Origin: Symsagittifera roscoffensis
Taxonomy: Eukaryota; Xenacoelomorpha; Acoela; Convolutidae
Assembly (NCBI RefSeq): GCF_963678635.1
Contig: NW_026971053.1
Location: forward strand, 64,001 to 103,349
Length of the DNA stretch: 39,349 nt
Direction of reading: 5' to 3'
Shown here piece after piece: positions 1 to 9,797 of the stretch (within the stretch, counting starts at the first letter, position 1; the number at the start of each line of letters is the position of its first letter). A program made the position numbers and the translations under genes. The notes below the pieces were generated by a model, which saw nothing but the letters and a program-made list of their open reading frames with translations, did no database searches and was not told where the DNA came from.

Positions 1-77
1 AAATATTTTTTTTTACCCTTAGAATAGAATCGTGTATATAATAAAATTGTAAATAGAAGCAGTTGTAAATAGAAATA
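1..77 (+). other. 5' leader of the gag-pol ORF
   Basis: This AT-rich leader ends at the ATG of the giant gag-pol ORF. It contains a short direct repeat, TTGTAAATAGAA, at about 48-59 and again at about 63-74. I see no primer-binding site and nothing that matches the candidate 3' LTR at 18334-19510. If a 5' LTR exists it lies left of base 1, so this is internal leader or unrelated flank. An AATAAA hexamer near 40 is probably chance in such AT-rich sequence. Confidence 0.5.
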
Positions 78-3000
78 ATGAGGCGGAGTAGGGTACCGGT
101 GCTCGAAAAAAGGTCAAGTGGATCAAACACGAAGTATAATTCATCGCTGCGCGGAACGACATCAACGGGCCCAAAGATAACGAAGACGAATTTTTCAGTT
201 AACATGGTCAGCACAAGGAGTACAGCGGAGAACAGGGCGAAAGAGGGCACGGAAGGGGAGCGAGTAGAACCCACCATCGAGATTGATCTAGAGACACCAG
301 ATCAAAGTGTGGATGAAACAAGGAAGATGGCGACAGAGTCAACTCCAATGCCCAATGCAGATGAACCGAACCAGAAACCCATAGAGTTCTCACCGATAGA
401 TGACGCGGAAGATGCAATAGGCAACACCGAAGAAACGGTGAAAGATGACTCTCAAGTAAAGAGGACATCTTTTACGGAAAAATTGGGAATAATGTTCGGA
501 ATAAAAACGAAAGAAAACGTGACTGAAGAACCGAAAGCAGAAAGAGCACGAACATTTGGTACAGTGAGCACGAAAACGACAGAAACCGGCCAGAATGAGG
601 AACAAGCTAAAGCAGAGGCTAAGGCCGAAGAGAAACTCACGGCTGACCATGAAGAGACTACCATTGAGCTGGGCGACTTGTTGGCGAAATTAAATCAGAT
701 CGACAAAAGACTTAAGAACAGTGAAGAAGACAGAGAGGTGATAAAAAAGGAGATAAGATACAACAAGCACGAGTATCTAGACAGTTATTTTAACCTGGCT
801 AAGGCAACAGAGGAGAGACTCAAGGAGATGTCAGACAAGGTAGAAGCCACCAATGAAGAACGAGAAAAGAACATCAAAACAGACATGCAACAGTTGAAGA
901 ACCGATATGATGATGTCAACAGCCAATTAGGGAGCCTGGAAAGGAGAATGGACACAATGAGCAAGAGTCAAGCCGAGAGTTCGTGTGCAATACAGGCGAA
1001 GTTGGATGCAATCTTGAGAGGTTCTACTCCACAAGAAAGACCGGCAGCGGATCGTACGCAAAGCACCAGAGTTGACTTTGTAGAACCACAAAGGAACAAA
1101 CGGCAATCGACACCGTTGCCCTTAACCAGGGATGCGATAAGCATAGCACCAACAACTGCGAAAACAATAATGAAGAATGGAACGTCGAATACAACGGCTG
1201 CTCCGGGAGATTCAACAGCTAACAGCAACACAGGACCAGATGCTATGACATGGGCCAGCACTTGGGAGATGATGAACAGGACTCTAGAGGCCTTCGCCAC
1301 GAGGAACACTGACTCGAGCGACAGGAGAGAGGGAAAATCAAGAAAGACATTCAAGAAGCCAAAAGAATTCAAGGACGACTCCGATGGATGCATTGACACT
1401 TGGGTGGAAGTGATGAGATTACATCTAGAGCAAGACAACTTGAGTGACGAAAGGCAAGCATGTACAGCCATACTGAGCAACTTGGAAGGAACGGCATTAA
1501 AATGCGTGGTCGCAAAGAAGGAGGAAGAACGCGACACCGCGGACAAGATCTTCGAGATATTGCTGAATCGATTCGGGTCAGGCATGAAGGGTCACCAAGC
1601 GATGATGCGATTTGAAAAGAGAAGGCAGAGGGACGACGAGTCAATAGATCGGTTCCTAGATGACCTCGAGAGCTTGAGAAGGAGGAGTGACCCAGAGGAG
1701 TCGACAAATAGACGGAACTTTAGCATTGCCTCGAAGTTCATCGATGGGGTGAAAAGTGATGACTTAAGGACAATGTTAGCAACATACTACACATTGTCGA
1801 AGGACAGCGCACCCACCCCAGAAGAAATGAGACAGAAATCAAGAGAATACATGCTGATGAAACCTAAGAAGTACTCATATTCCGAAAACAGGAACACGCA
1901 AGGGGGAAGCCAACCCCAGAGGTCATCATGGTACAAACCTAGAGATGATATGGACAAGCGTAGATCATGCGCGAACTGCGGGTCAGCGGATCATCATGTG
2001 GCTGACTGCACAACGTACAAACAAGGCATGAAGAGCCTAGGTTATGCACCGGATGAGGAGGATATGAGCCAGATGGAGGAACACGAGTACTATAATGGCT
2101 TGATCATCAAGATAGGCGCCAGATGCTTCTTCTGTAATCAGGAGGGGCACTTCAGAATGGATTGTCCCTTGTTCTGGGAAGCGGTCAAGGACCAGAATCA
2201 CCCCAAACATAAGTTGGCATTAGCGGCGGTGCAGAATCAGCGGAACAGGCAAAACGAGTTTGAATCTAGGAACTTGGGGGCACCAAACACCGAATTGCCG
2301 ACGAAGACAGTGAAAGCTGTTACACATGTTAGCGGTGCGTTAGAGTCCGCGGCCGGAAGCTCTCTAGAGATAAATTATGAGAAAGCGGCGACGGAAGCAA
2401 TTGCCAAAGTGAAACAAGATCTGGCTGCGAAAGAAATAGAGCAACGACTAAAGTTGGAGATCGAAAGACAGAATTTTAACGAAGCATTAACCGGATCGAA
2501 CTCAATACCAGAGGCTAGAACGGGCTCAATGAAGACCGGGAATTGTAACACCGTGAAAATGGTGACAGGTAAACCTTTTGGGATATCGAAAATCGGAGCA
2601 AGAATAATGTCGATAATCACAGTGGGCGGACACGAGGTAACCAGAAACTTGAGCGAGCCGAGCGACCAGACGATAATGCACATTGACGTGTATGCAGACT
2701 ACTTGAGTGGAATAAGTCCACAAACGACTTCTAGAGCGCTCAGGGCACTACTCACGAGAGGGGGCAGCAAATCGGTACGTGTTGATAATAGGTACACTGA
2801 AGCTTATGGTCCACACGAGGTCATGCTGAATATAGATGGAATCAACATCTACACAAAGACGATGATAACATGCGACGAAGACCTAATTGGACAAATCTAT
2901 GTAGGGAAAGAAGAATTGAAAGTAAGATCGATTGGACACTGCGCTATGCTCGAAGAAGATGCAATGCACATCGGGACGGAAGCAGACGTGACAGGGCACG

Positions 3001-6000
3001 TGCTAGACATAAATGGCAAAAAGACTCAGTTACGTGGATTACTCGACACGGGAGCAGTCTTGAGCGTCATACCAATCGAAACATGGGAAAAAATGGGCTT
3101 TGACAAAGGTGACTTGATAGACTCTAGAATACGGCTGTCAGCTGCAAACAAAGGGGCCCTTCGGGTGTTGGGCAGGACGCCGATAATAGCTCTCAATTTG
3201 GGGGAACGTAACCTGTGGATGAGCTTCATCGTGGTAGAAAACCTAGATGAATCTGACCAATTCATCTTGGGCAGAGACTTCATCAGGAACTTCGACGTAA
3301 CGATTGATCTAAATAATGCAATGTTCAGGATACGGAACCCGGATAGGAGGTACGCAATCAAACCGGTAAATTTAATAATGGCAAATGAAAACAAAGCACC
3401 GGTATTCTTGAGTAGGAGAGTGAGGTTAAAAGCTAATGAAGCGGCAATCGTAAGCTTGAGGATGAAAAATTATAATGAACTAAGTGACAACAAGCAAGTG
3501 TGTATAGTTCCAAATCCTAATAGTCAAAGCGCTGCTGTTTTAGGAAGATCATTTTCGATAACGAAGAGCGGCCTCTGCGTCAGTGTCTTGTTGAATACCC
3601 TTGATATACCGATCACGATACAGAGAGGGAGGAAGCTGGGATATGCTTTACCGGTTAAAACTCGATATGAAACAATTGAAAACTCAAAACAAAATGAAGT
3701 TGTTGATTGTCCCAACCACAGGGACAAAATTTGTATCTTGAGACGATTGCAGAGAATAAAAGATTCTTCAGGTCTTATCAAATCACTTAAGTCAGAAACG
3801 GACGATGGGCTTTCGAGCTGCTCGAACTTTCCAGAGAGACCCACACTAGATGAAATGCAAATTGATAAACCGGTTCTGCCGGAGATTGAACATTTAAGGG
3901 GCAAACTGAAAGATGAACAGCTCGAAGCTATCAAGGACGTACTAGAGCGAAACGAGGAGGTCTTTTCAAGGCATAAGGCGGATATCGGGTGTTGTAATTT
4001 TGTTGAACATGAAATTGAACTTGAGGAAAACGCGGTACCACACAGGGAGGGGGCGAGGCGCATGACCCCACACAAATCGGACGCGTGTAGAAAAGAAATC
4101 GAAACGTTACTAGAGTATGACATGATAGAACCATCCAAGTCACCGTGGGCGTGTGGAGTAGTGATGGCAAAAAAGAAAGGCGACCAGTTAAGGTTTTGTT
4201 GTGACTTTCGATACCTGAACTCCGTCACGGTGAAGGATGCCTATCCCATACCTAGAATTGATGAGAGCCTCTCGAAGTTAGGTGATGCAAAATTTTTTAC
4301 GACTCTTGATTTAGGCTCGGCTTTTTGGCAGGTACCATTAAGGAAGCAAGACAGGGACAAGACAGGGTTCGCCTGCGAGTTGGGTCTGTTTCAATGGAAA
4401 CGGATGCCGTTTGGACTCTGCAATGCAACAGCCACGTTTCAGCGGCTGATGGCACACGCGTTGATAGGCGTGACGAAGAAGTACGGCAACCTGGTAATGT
4501 GCTACGTGGACGACGTGGTAATAGCGACGCCGACACTAGAAGACCACATCGAGAGGCTTGACGAGGTGTTCGCGTGCATGAAGAGATCGGGGCTGAAGTG
4601 TAAACCATCAAAGTGCGAGATACTCAAGGACTCGATTAAATACTTGGGAAGGATGGTAGATAAGCACGGCATTAGACCTGATCCAGACGCCGTGGAAGCA
4701 GTCCTAACCTGGAAATCACCGAAGACGGAGCACCAGCTGATGAGCTTCCTGGGTTTCGCCAACTATTATAGAGAATTCATCAAGGGCTATGCGGACAAGG
4801 TATACCCGATGCAACAACTAATGAGACATAAGGGCAAGAAGTTCACGTGGAACAACGCGGCAGAAGAGTCATTCCAGAGAATAAAGAAAGAGCTATGTGA
4901 GGCACCAGTACTGGGTATGCCGACAGAGAAGGGGATGTACGTGCTAGACACGGACGCGTCAGTAGTCGCCATTTCTGGGATTCTCCATCAAGAACAAGAA
5001 TGGAATGGGAAGACAGTCTTGAGACCAATAGCATACGGGAGCAAGGTCCTAAGTGACACAGAAATGAAGTACGGAGCACCGAAAGCAGAGATGTTCGCGG
5101 TGGTCACCTTTGTCGAAAAATACAGAGCATACCTAGGCAGTGAGCCCTTCAAGCTGCGAGTCGACAACCGAGCACTAAGCTGGCTGAAAACGTACTCAAT
5201 GGACCAGAGCTATATTGGGAGGTGGATAGTTCGCTTGGATGGATACAACATGATAATTGAGCACAGAACACGAGATAAACATCAAAATGCTGACAGCTTG
5301 AGTAAGAAGACGGAGTTCTACGAGAGGCAAGAACAAAGAGAGGCGGACAGACCTGAGATCAAAGACGGCTTCTCCTTTATGGACAAAGAAACGTACGACA
5401 GTCTTCCACTCACGAGATGGCTGGACAAATCAGGCAAACCGATAGAAGATCATCCCGAATTGCCGAAAGAGCCTCTTGAAAAGACCATCTTGAAGAAAAA
5501 TAGAGGGATTCCGATAGGAATAATGCTCAAGTCCAAGATCGTGAGGGAGACACTCAAGGCAAAAGGTTATGATCTCACCCAGGTAGAGGAGGGAACGGTC
5601 CGAATAGATGAAGACTTAATGAGGTTGCTTGAGAAACTATCAGATGACAAGCCCGTGATCCAAGGGAAAGGTCAGGAGGCACCGGAACTAACCATACTTC
5701 GGAGAGAAGAAACAGTGAACAATACTGACGTCTCAAAAGGAAGCATCACTGATAGCAAGGAAGTTGTGCGATCACTAGTTGAAAAAATCCCCGACAAAAT
5801 TCTGGAGCAGACAAAAGTCAGGGATAAGAAAGTAACATTCAGAGAAGAAGTTGAACACCTGGGACTAGATCAAGAGTCCGGGGAGTGGTCCAGATTCATG
5901 GAAGAAGACGAAACCGGAGAAGGGAAATTGTCCGGGGAGCGTGAAGAATGGGATGAAGACTCGGATGAGAGCAGCGAAGACCAAGACAGTCTATGCATGA

Positions 6001-8885
6001 TACTGGCGGAAGAGAAGATAAGACAGCACGACAGGGAATTACAGACGGATCCATCTTCAGGGACGTACAATCTGGAAACACAAGAGGTACGAGGTGGTGA
6101 AGAGCTCGAGAAAATAGCAGTTTCAAGAAAACCACTAAGGGAACTATCGTGCAACTCAAACGTCAGAACGAATCTGGTACCAGAAGACGACATGAAAATC
6201 GTGAAAAGGATGATATGTGTGAAGCTGAGTGATGACACCCACAACCCTGGTGAAATGAATGGACAGATCATGGCGCTAAAGGAGCACGTTAAGGCGAGAT
6301 ACAGGCTGTCTGACCTAATAAGGGCCCAGAAGAATGACAAAATGACAAGTAACCTCTCCAAATGGATCCATTCGGGAGTCAAGGAGAAGGGGGAACTTGA
6401 GGAAGACAGCTACAAGATCTTGAGCCAGTTCTACAAGGAAAAGAGAGATTTACTTTATCACACAGCTGAAGGGGTGGTAGCGTGCAAGAGAAGAGATGAG
6501 GAAAAAATATTACACAAACACAACCTCATCATACTACCACAATTGTACCAAACGGAGGTGCTTTTCAGATCACACGACCAGATGGGCCACCAGGGGATAG
6601 ATAAAGTACAACAAAGGATACTTCACAGGTTTGATTGGCCGGGAATGAGAAAAGCTTGCGAGAGATGGGTGAATGCCTGCCTAGCATGCCTTCAAGTAAA
6701 AGACCCAAGGAAGATGAAGTTTCCCCTCAAGTCTGTCGAGAGTTCGGAATTCAATGAAGTGGTGCAGATAGACCATCAGAAAATCTGCATGACGGAGTCG
6801 GGTTATAACCAAATACTAGTTATAATAGATCACTTCACCAAGTTGGCGGAAGCGGTTCCGTGCCAGACAGCCTCGGCAGAGGAGACATGTGATCACCTGA
6901 TAACGCATTGGATATCGCGATATGGTTGTCCAATGACTTTCCAGTCAGACAACGGCAAGGCTTTTGTGGGGGACTTGACAAAAGAATTGATGAAGAGATC
7001 ACACATTGCTCAAGCGCACTCGACGACCTATCATCCACAGACCAATGGGTTGGTAGAGAGACAGAACAGGACACTGGTCAACATGCTCAGGGTGTACTGC
7101 TCGAGATACATGACGGACTGGGACAAATACCTGCCACAGGTAGTAGGAGCCTATAATAGTACTCAGCACTCAACGACGGGTATCAGTCCTTTCATGATGT
7201 TGACAGGCAGGGAAAGGGCAATGCCTATAACATTCTTTTACCCGGAGTACGAGGGGAAGAGGACGTCACCTCAAGCATACGTGAAGGAAGCGATCAAAAG
7301 ACAACAAGAGCTAAACGAGCTATGTCGGAGAAACACGGCGCAAGCACAAATGAGGCAACGCAAGAAATATGACGAAAAGATACTAAGAGCAAAGCCATAC
7401 GAAGTGGGCCAATACGTGTGGGTCTTCCAAAATGTCATACCGCCCAAGGGAACAAAGAAACTACTCAAGAAATGGAGAGGACCGTTCATGATTACGGAAG
7501 TACATCAACAAGGACGGTTCTATCGCTTGAGTACAGGGCGAGCAGCACATTACGAAAATCTGAAGCCTCATGTCCCGTCCCCGGAGGACTGGTGCCTACC
7601 AAGAGACATGGAAGGTCTTGAGTACCTGGTGGTGGAACCAGCGTGCGAAGTGAATGAGAAAGGCACTAGAGAGAAAAATGATGGTAATGAGAACTTGAGT
7701 TTGGACGACAACGAAAAGATAGAAGTGGAGTCGGATGCAGGTTCATTTGTAGAAGAAGACTGGAACGACCCAGAGCAAAACGAGGTACCGAAGTGGATGG
7801 AGCCGGATCGACCAACACCACCGGAAACCAGGACTGGCAATCGTAAACGCACAGGCATGAGGTACAATAGGTACGGGGATGACTTCTTGATCGATAAGAT
7901 ACAGCCAGACAAGTTGGGCGATGAACTACTAAGCGCAGGCGAACTGGAAGCCGGAGAGGAATGGCAGGTCATTGACGATGGTGGACATTATCCGCAGGAT
8001 GATTACTCGACGCCAGAATTGGAGACGGATCTCGAGCAGAGTGAAATAGAAAGGAGGGAGAACACGAACTTGAGGATTCTAGAGTGGATGCGTGATGTCA
8101 AGGACGAGAGCCACGAAGGACAAAGCATTCAGCAAGTCGATATATCAGCAGCAAATTACATGAGGACAGAGGACCCTCTTTTCGGATGGACAGCAACAGA
8201 CAGGCCACTGGACATCCCTAAGGACAATTCAGACCCGACTACATCGACGGGGACGTCGATAAATATTTTTGTCCGGGGAGTGGGGGTAGGACTTACCCAC
8301 ACCGAAAATTTGATGATAAAGAAGCTCAAGGAAGTGAGGGAAACAAGCGGATTGGAACTGGAGGAAGAAGAACCAGAGCCTACCATAGGAAGGAATTTCA
8401 AAACGAAATTCGAAATACCCAATGAATACTCAGAGAACATCATGATAACAGATAGCGACTTCATCCTGTCAAACAGGACCAGCGCGATCTGCATCACGGC
8501 GGATATGAGTTTCAAATCAAGATTGGAGGCTGACTTCAAAAGAGAGTACCAGAACGTAGAGTTTCTGTTCAGACAGAGGCCAGGACTGGGAGGCATAGCA
8601 GCGCTTCCACCGTCAGTGGCACAAGTCCCGGGCAAATACCTCTGCTTCCTAGTAACGAGAGTCAACGACAGAAACACAATTGATCCCGAACACGTGATAT
8701 TGGCACTGACAAGACTACGTGACTTCATGATTGAAAGAGGAATAGTGGAGGTCTCGATGCCGGTGTACGACCCAAACAGGGGCAAACTGAGCTCGAGGGA
8801 ATTGTACGCTATCCTACATGTGGTCTTTGCAGAAACAGAGATAATGGTGCATCTTCACAAGAAGTACTACTTGAGCATCGCCTGA
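78..8885 (+). CDS. Ty3/Gypsy-type gag-pol polyprotein with C-terminal macro-like domain
   Basis: One uninterrupted 2935-codon ORF. In order I see: a charged N-terminus; a coiled coil (about aa 195-310); a retrotransposon capsid region (about 430-600); two CCHC knuckles starting at C631 and C683; an aspartic protease with DTGA at 990-993; RT with D1411 and YVDD at 1476-1479; RNase H with DTDAS at 1624 and an ADSLS motif; a long acidic insert (about 1755-2125); integrase with H2166/H2171/C2201/C2204 and D2232, D2291, E2327 (D,D-35-E); a GPF-type module near 2468; an acidic linker; and a macro-like domain (about 2785-2933). PR-RT-RH-IN order and the integrase spacing place it in Ty3/Gypsy (Metaviridae). 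Gag and Pol share one frame, so no frameshift signal is needed. It is about twice the usual length. M1 is used as start; M43 is an alternative. All catalytic residues are present, so it may be active. No chromodomain is apparent. Confidence 0.95.
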   Translation: MRRSRVPVLEKRSSGSNTKYNSSLRGTTSTGPKITKTNFSVNMVSTRSTAENRAKEGTEGERVEPTIEIDLETPDQSVDETRKMATESTPMPNADEPNQKPIEFSPIDDAEDAIGNTEETVKDDSQVKRTSFTEKLGIMFGIKTKENVTEEPKAERARTFGTVSTKTTETGQNEEQAKAEAKAEEKLTADHEETTIELGDLLAKLNQIDKRLKNSEEDREVIKKEIRYNKHEYLDSYFNLAKATEERLKEMSDKVEATNEEREKNIKTDMQQLKNRYDDVNSQLGSLERRMDTMSKSQAESSCAIQAKLDAILRGSTPQERPAADRTQSTRVDFVEPQRNKRQSTPLPLTRDAISIAPTTAKTIMKNGTSNTTAAPGDSTANSNTGPDAMTWASTWEMMNRTLEAFATRNTDSSDRREGKSRKTFKKPKEFKDDSDGCIDTWVEVMRLHLEQDNLSDERQACTAILSNLEGTALKCVVAKKEEERDTADKIFEILLNRFGSGMKGHQAMMRFEKRRQRDDESIDRFLDDLESLRRRSDPEESTNRRNFSIASKFIDGVKSDDLRTMLATYYTLSKDSAPTPEEMRQKSREYMLMKPKKYSYSENRNTQGGSQPQRSSWYKPRDDMDKRRSCANCGSADHHVADCTTYKQGMKSLGYAPDEEDMSQMEEHEYYNGLIIKIGARCFFCNQEGHFRMDCPLFWEAVKDQNHPKHKLALAAVQNQRNRQNEFESRNLGAPNTELPTKTVKAVTHVSGALESAAGSSLEINYEKAATEAIAKVKQDLAAKEIEQRLKLEIERQNFNEALTGSNSIPEARTGSMKTGNCNTVKMVTGKPFGISKIGARIMSIITVGGHEVTRNLSEPSDQTIMHIDVYADYLSGISPQTTSRALRALLTRGGSKSVRVDNRYTEAYGPHEVMLNIDGINIYTKTMITCDEDLIGQIYVGKEELKVRSIGHCAMLEEDAMHIGTEADVTGHVLDINGKKTQLRGLLDTGAVLSVIPIETWEKMGFDKGDLIDSRIRLSAANKGALRVLGRTPIIALNLGERNLWMSFIVVENLDESDQFILGRDFIRNFDVTIDLNNAMFRIRNPDRRYAIKPVNLIMANENKAPVFLSRRVRLKANEAAIVSLRMKNYNELSDNKQVCIVPNPNSQSAAVLGRSFSITKSGLCVSVLLNTLDIPITIQRGRKLGYALPVKTRYETIENSKQNEVVDCPNHRDKICILRRLQRIKDSSGLIKSLKSETDDGLSSCSNFPERPTLDEMQIDKPVLPEIEHLRGKLKDEQLEAIKDVLERNEEVFSRHKADIGCCNFVEHEIELEENAVPHREGARRMTPHKSDACRKEIETLLEYDMIEPSKSPWACGVVMAKKKGDQLRFCCDFRYLNSVTVKDAYPIPRIDESLSKLGDAKFFTTLDLGSAFWQVPLRKQDRDKTGFACELGLFQWKRMPFGLCNATATFQRLMAHALIGVTKKYGNLVMCYVDDVVIATPTLEDHIERLDEVFACMKRSGLKCKPSKCEILKDSIKYLGRMVDKHGIRPDPDAVEAVLTWKSPKTEHQLMSFLGFANYYREFIKGYADKVYPMQQLMRHKGKKFTWNNAAEESFQRIKKELCEAPVLGMPTEKGMYVLDTDASVVAISGILHQEQEWNGKTVLRPIAYGSKVLSDTEMKYGAPKAEMFAVVTFVEKYRAYLGSEPFKLRVDNRALSWLKTYSMDQSYIGRWIVRLDGYNMIIEHRTRDKHQNADSLSKKTEFYERQEQREADRPEIKDGFSFMDKETYDSLPLTRWLDKSGKPIEDHPELPKEPLEKTILKKNRGIPIGIMLKSKIVRETLKAKGYDLTQVEEGTVRIDEDLMRLLEKLSDDKPVIQGKGQEAPELTILRREETVNNTDVSKGSITDSKEVVRSLVEKIPDKILEQTKVRDKKVTFREEVEHLGLDQESGEWSRFMEEDETGEGKLSGEREEWDEDSDESSEDQDSLCMILAEEKIRQHDRELQTDPSSGTYNLETQEVRGGEELEKIAVSRKPLRELSCNSNVRTNLVPEDDMKIVKRMICVKLSDDTHNPGEMNGQIMALKEHVKARYRLSDLIRAQKNDKMTSNLSKWIHSGVKEKGELEEDSYKILSQFYKEKRDLLYHTAEGVVACKRRDEEKILHKHNLIILPQLYQTEVLFRSHDQMGHQGIDKVQQRILHRFDWPGMRKACERWVNACLACLQVKDPRKMKFPLKSVESSEFNEVVQIDHQKICMTESGYNQILVIIDHFTKLAEAVPCQTASAEETCDHLITHWISRYGCPMTFQSDNGKAFVGDLTKELMKRSHIAQAHSTTYHPQTNGLVERQNRTLVNMLRVYCSRYMTDWDKYLPQVVGAYNSTQHSTTGISPFMMLTGRERAMPITFFYPEYEGKRTSPQAYVKEAIKRQQELNELCRRNTAQAQMRQRKKYDEKILRAKPYEVGQYVWVFQNVIPPKGTKKLLKKWRGPFMITEVHQQGRFYRLSTGRAAHYENLKPHVPSPEDWCLPRDMEGLEYLVVEPACEVNEKGTREKNDGNENLSLDDNEKIEVESDAGSFVEEDWNDPEQNEVPKWMEPDRPTPPETRTGNRKRTGMRYNRYGDDFLIDKIQPDKLGDELLSAGELEAGEEWQVIDDGGHYPQDDYSTPELETDLEQSEIERRENTNLRILEWMRDVKDESHEGQSIQQVDISAANYMRTEDPLFGWTATDRPLDIPKDNSDPTTSTGTSINIFVRGVGVGLTHTENLMIKKLKEVRETSGLELEEEEPEPTIGRNFKTKFEIPNEYSENIMITDSDFILSNRTSAICITADMSFKSRLEADFKREYQNVEFLFRQRPGLGGIAALPPSVAQVPGKYLCFLVTRVNDRNTIDPEHVILALTRLRDFMIERGIVEVSMPVYDPNRGKLSSRELYAILHVVFAETEIMVHLHKKYYLSIA

Positions 8886-9144
8886 GTCGGGTACATGGAA
8901 GTACCAGGTCGGGTGTGAGGGAGGAGTCTTGAGTCAGGTACTGGGGTGCGGCGCAGGTAAAGGGATCTTAAGATGTGATTGGCATGACAATTGAATTTTA
9001 AAAGAAAGAATTGATGGTGCTAAAACATAAAATGAATCTGCATGTTCTTAAGGGAGATCCAATCAAATTGTTTTAAGTGATATGTGAATGATAAGATTTT
9101 AATCATATGGGTAGAAGGGGGGTCTCTAGGTTAGGAACGTGACA

Positions 9145-9175
9145 TACTAAGTTTTAATGAGCTTTATGTTTTCAG
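9145..9175 (+). promoter_or_regulatory. candidate branchpoint and 3' splice acceptor
   Basis: TACTAAG at 9145-9151 lies 24 nt before the AG at 9174-9175, and the intervening sequence is T-rich and ends TTTTCAG. It would place a spliced 5' leader about 230 nt ahead of the ATG at 9408. The donor could be at 8957 or in a leader left of the window. Transcript data would decide. Confidence 0.35.
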
Positions 9176-9320
9176 ATCAAGTTTGAAAACAAAGTTGAAT
9201 ATCCAACTACACTCAAGCGAGAAACAGAAAAAGAGAATCTTGATTGAACACGCGACAATCCGGATCTACAGCAAGTGCTTGCAAGAGAAGATTTCTAGAG
9301 ATTTCTTGAATTGGGTAATA

Positions 9321-9370
9321 CTTGAGTTGGTAAGGTAATTCTTGAGTTGGTAAGGTAATTCTTGAGCTGG
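9321..9370 (+). repeat. 20-bp tandem repeat, 2.5 copies
   Basis: Two identical 20-bp units (9321-9340 and 9341-9360) start with CTTGAGTTGG and are followed by a half unit CTTGAGCTGG. A degenerate unit precedes them at about 9305. They lie just upstream of the ATG at 9408, in what would be the leader of the ORF2 message. Each unit carries the CTTGAG hexamer that recurs through the element. Confidence 0.85.
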
Positions 9371-9407
9371 TTGACATCTATCTACACACATCCCGAAGTT
9401 ATAAAGA

Positions 9408-9797
9408 ATGGCAGACCGATTCTGGAACTCTATGCCCACGGCTCTGCAGAGGCCCACTCTTGACGAGCTGTACAGACGCTTGAGGGACCTGGACCACACC
9501 CAGATCGACGAGAGAATGGCGGTGATGCTGAATGCGATCCTCCAGTTGGAGGACCAGGGCGAGTGCAGGGAGTCTGCGACGGAGGCTGTCTTGATAGTCG
9601 GCTACACCACTGAGGGCATATCAAATCGAGCACAGACCAGATGGTTGTCTTGGAATGCGGATGGAGGAGTAAGGGGCTTTGACTTGGCAAGAAATCCTGG
9701 CCTGAGTAACAACACCGAACACGGCGCAGGAGAGTTCCCGCTACCGACGAGGCCAACAGCGAGATCCACGGGCCAGAGCTCGAGTAAGGTGCCGTAG
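9408..9797 (+). CDS. 129-codon ORF ending in TAG in frame with ORF2
   Basis: I do not recognise this protein. The first 70 residues look helical and charged, with Leu/Arg/Asp-rich stretches, and the last 40 are Pro/Thr/Ser-rich. It starts with ATG and ends with TAG at 9795-9797, and the next codon is the ATG of the 2829-codon ORF. The two ORFs share one reading frame. The pair could be one protein interrupted by a nonsense change, a readthrough pair, or a termination-reinitiation pair. Only the TAG separates them, and composition is continuous across it. I found no copy of this ORF elsewhere in the window, because the other ORF2 copies are 5'-truncated or run off the edge. Confidence 0.5.
   Translation: MADRFWNSMPTALQRPTLDELYRRLRDLDHTQIDERMAVMLNAILQLEDQGECRESATEAVLIVGYTTEGISNRAQTRWLSWNADGGVRGFDLARNPGLSNNTEHGAGEFPLPTRPTARSTGQSSSKVP

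Larger units (their letters stand above)
8886..9407 (+). other. spacer between gag-pol and ORF2, with splice-like signals
   Basis: No ORF of note. The spacer carries a donor-like CAG/GTAAAG with GT at 8957. Downstream are a branchpoint-like TACTAAG (9145-9151) and a pyrimidine-rich acceptor ending TTTTCAG at 9175. These have normal order and spacing for an animal intron 3' end. A 20-bp tandem repeat follows at 9321-9370. In retroviruses and Gypsy errantiviruses the third ORF is reached by splicing to an acceptor placed here. That role is inferred, not shown. Confidence 0.45.

Noticed and set aside
7280-7620. chromodomain after integrase
   Set aside because: A GPF-type module is visible, but the segment that follows lacks aromatic-cage chromodomain features.
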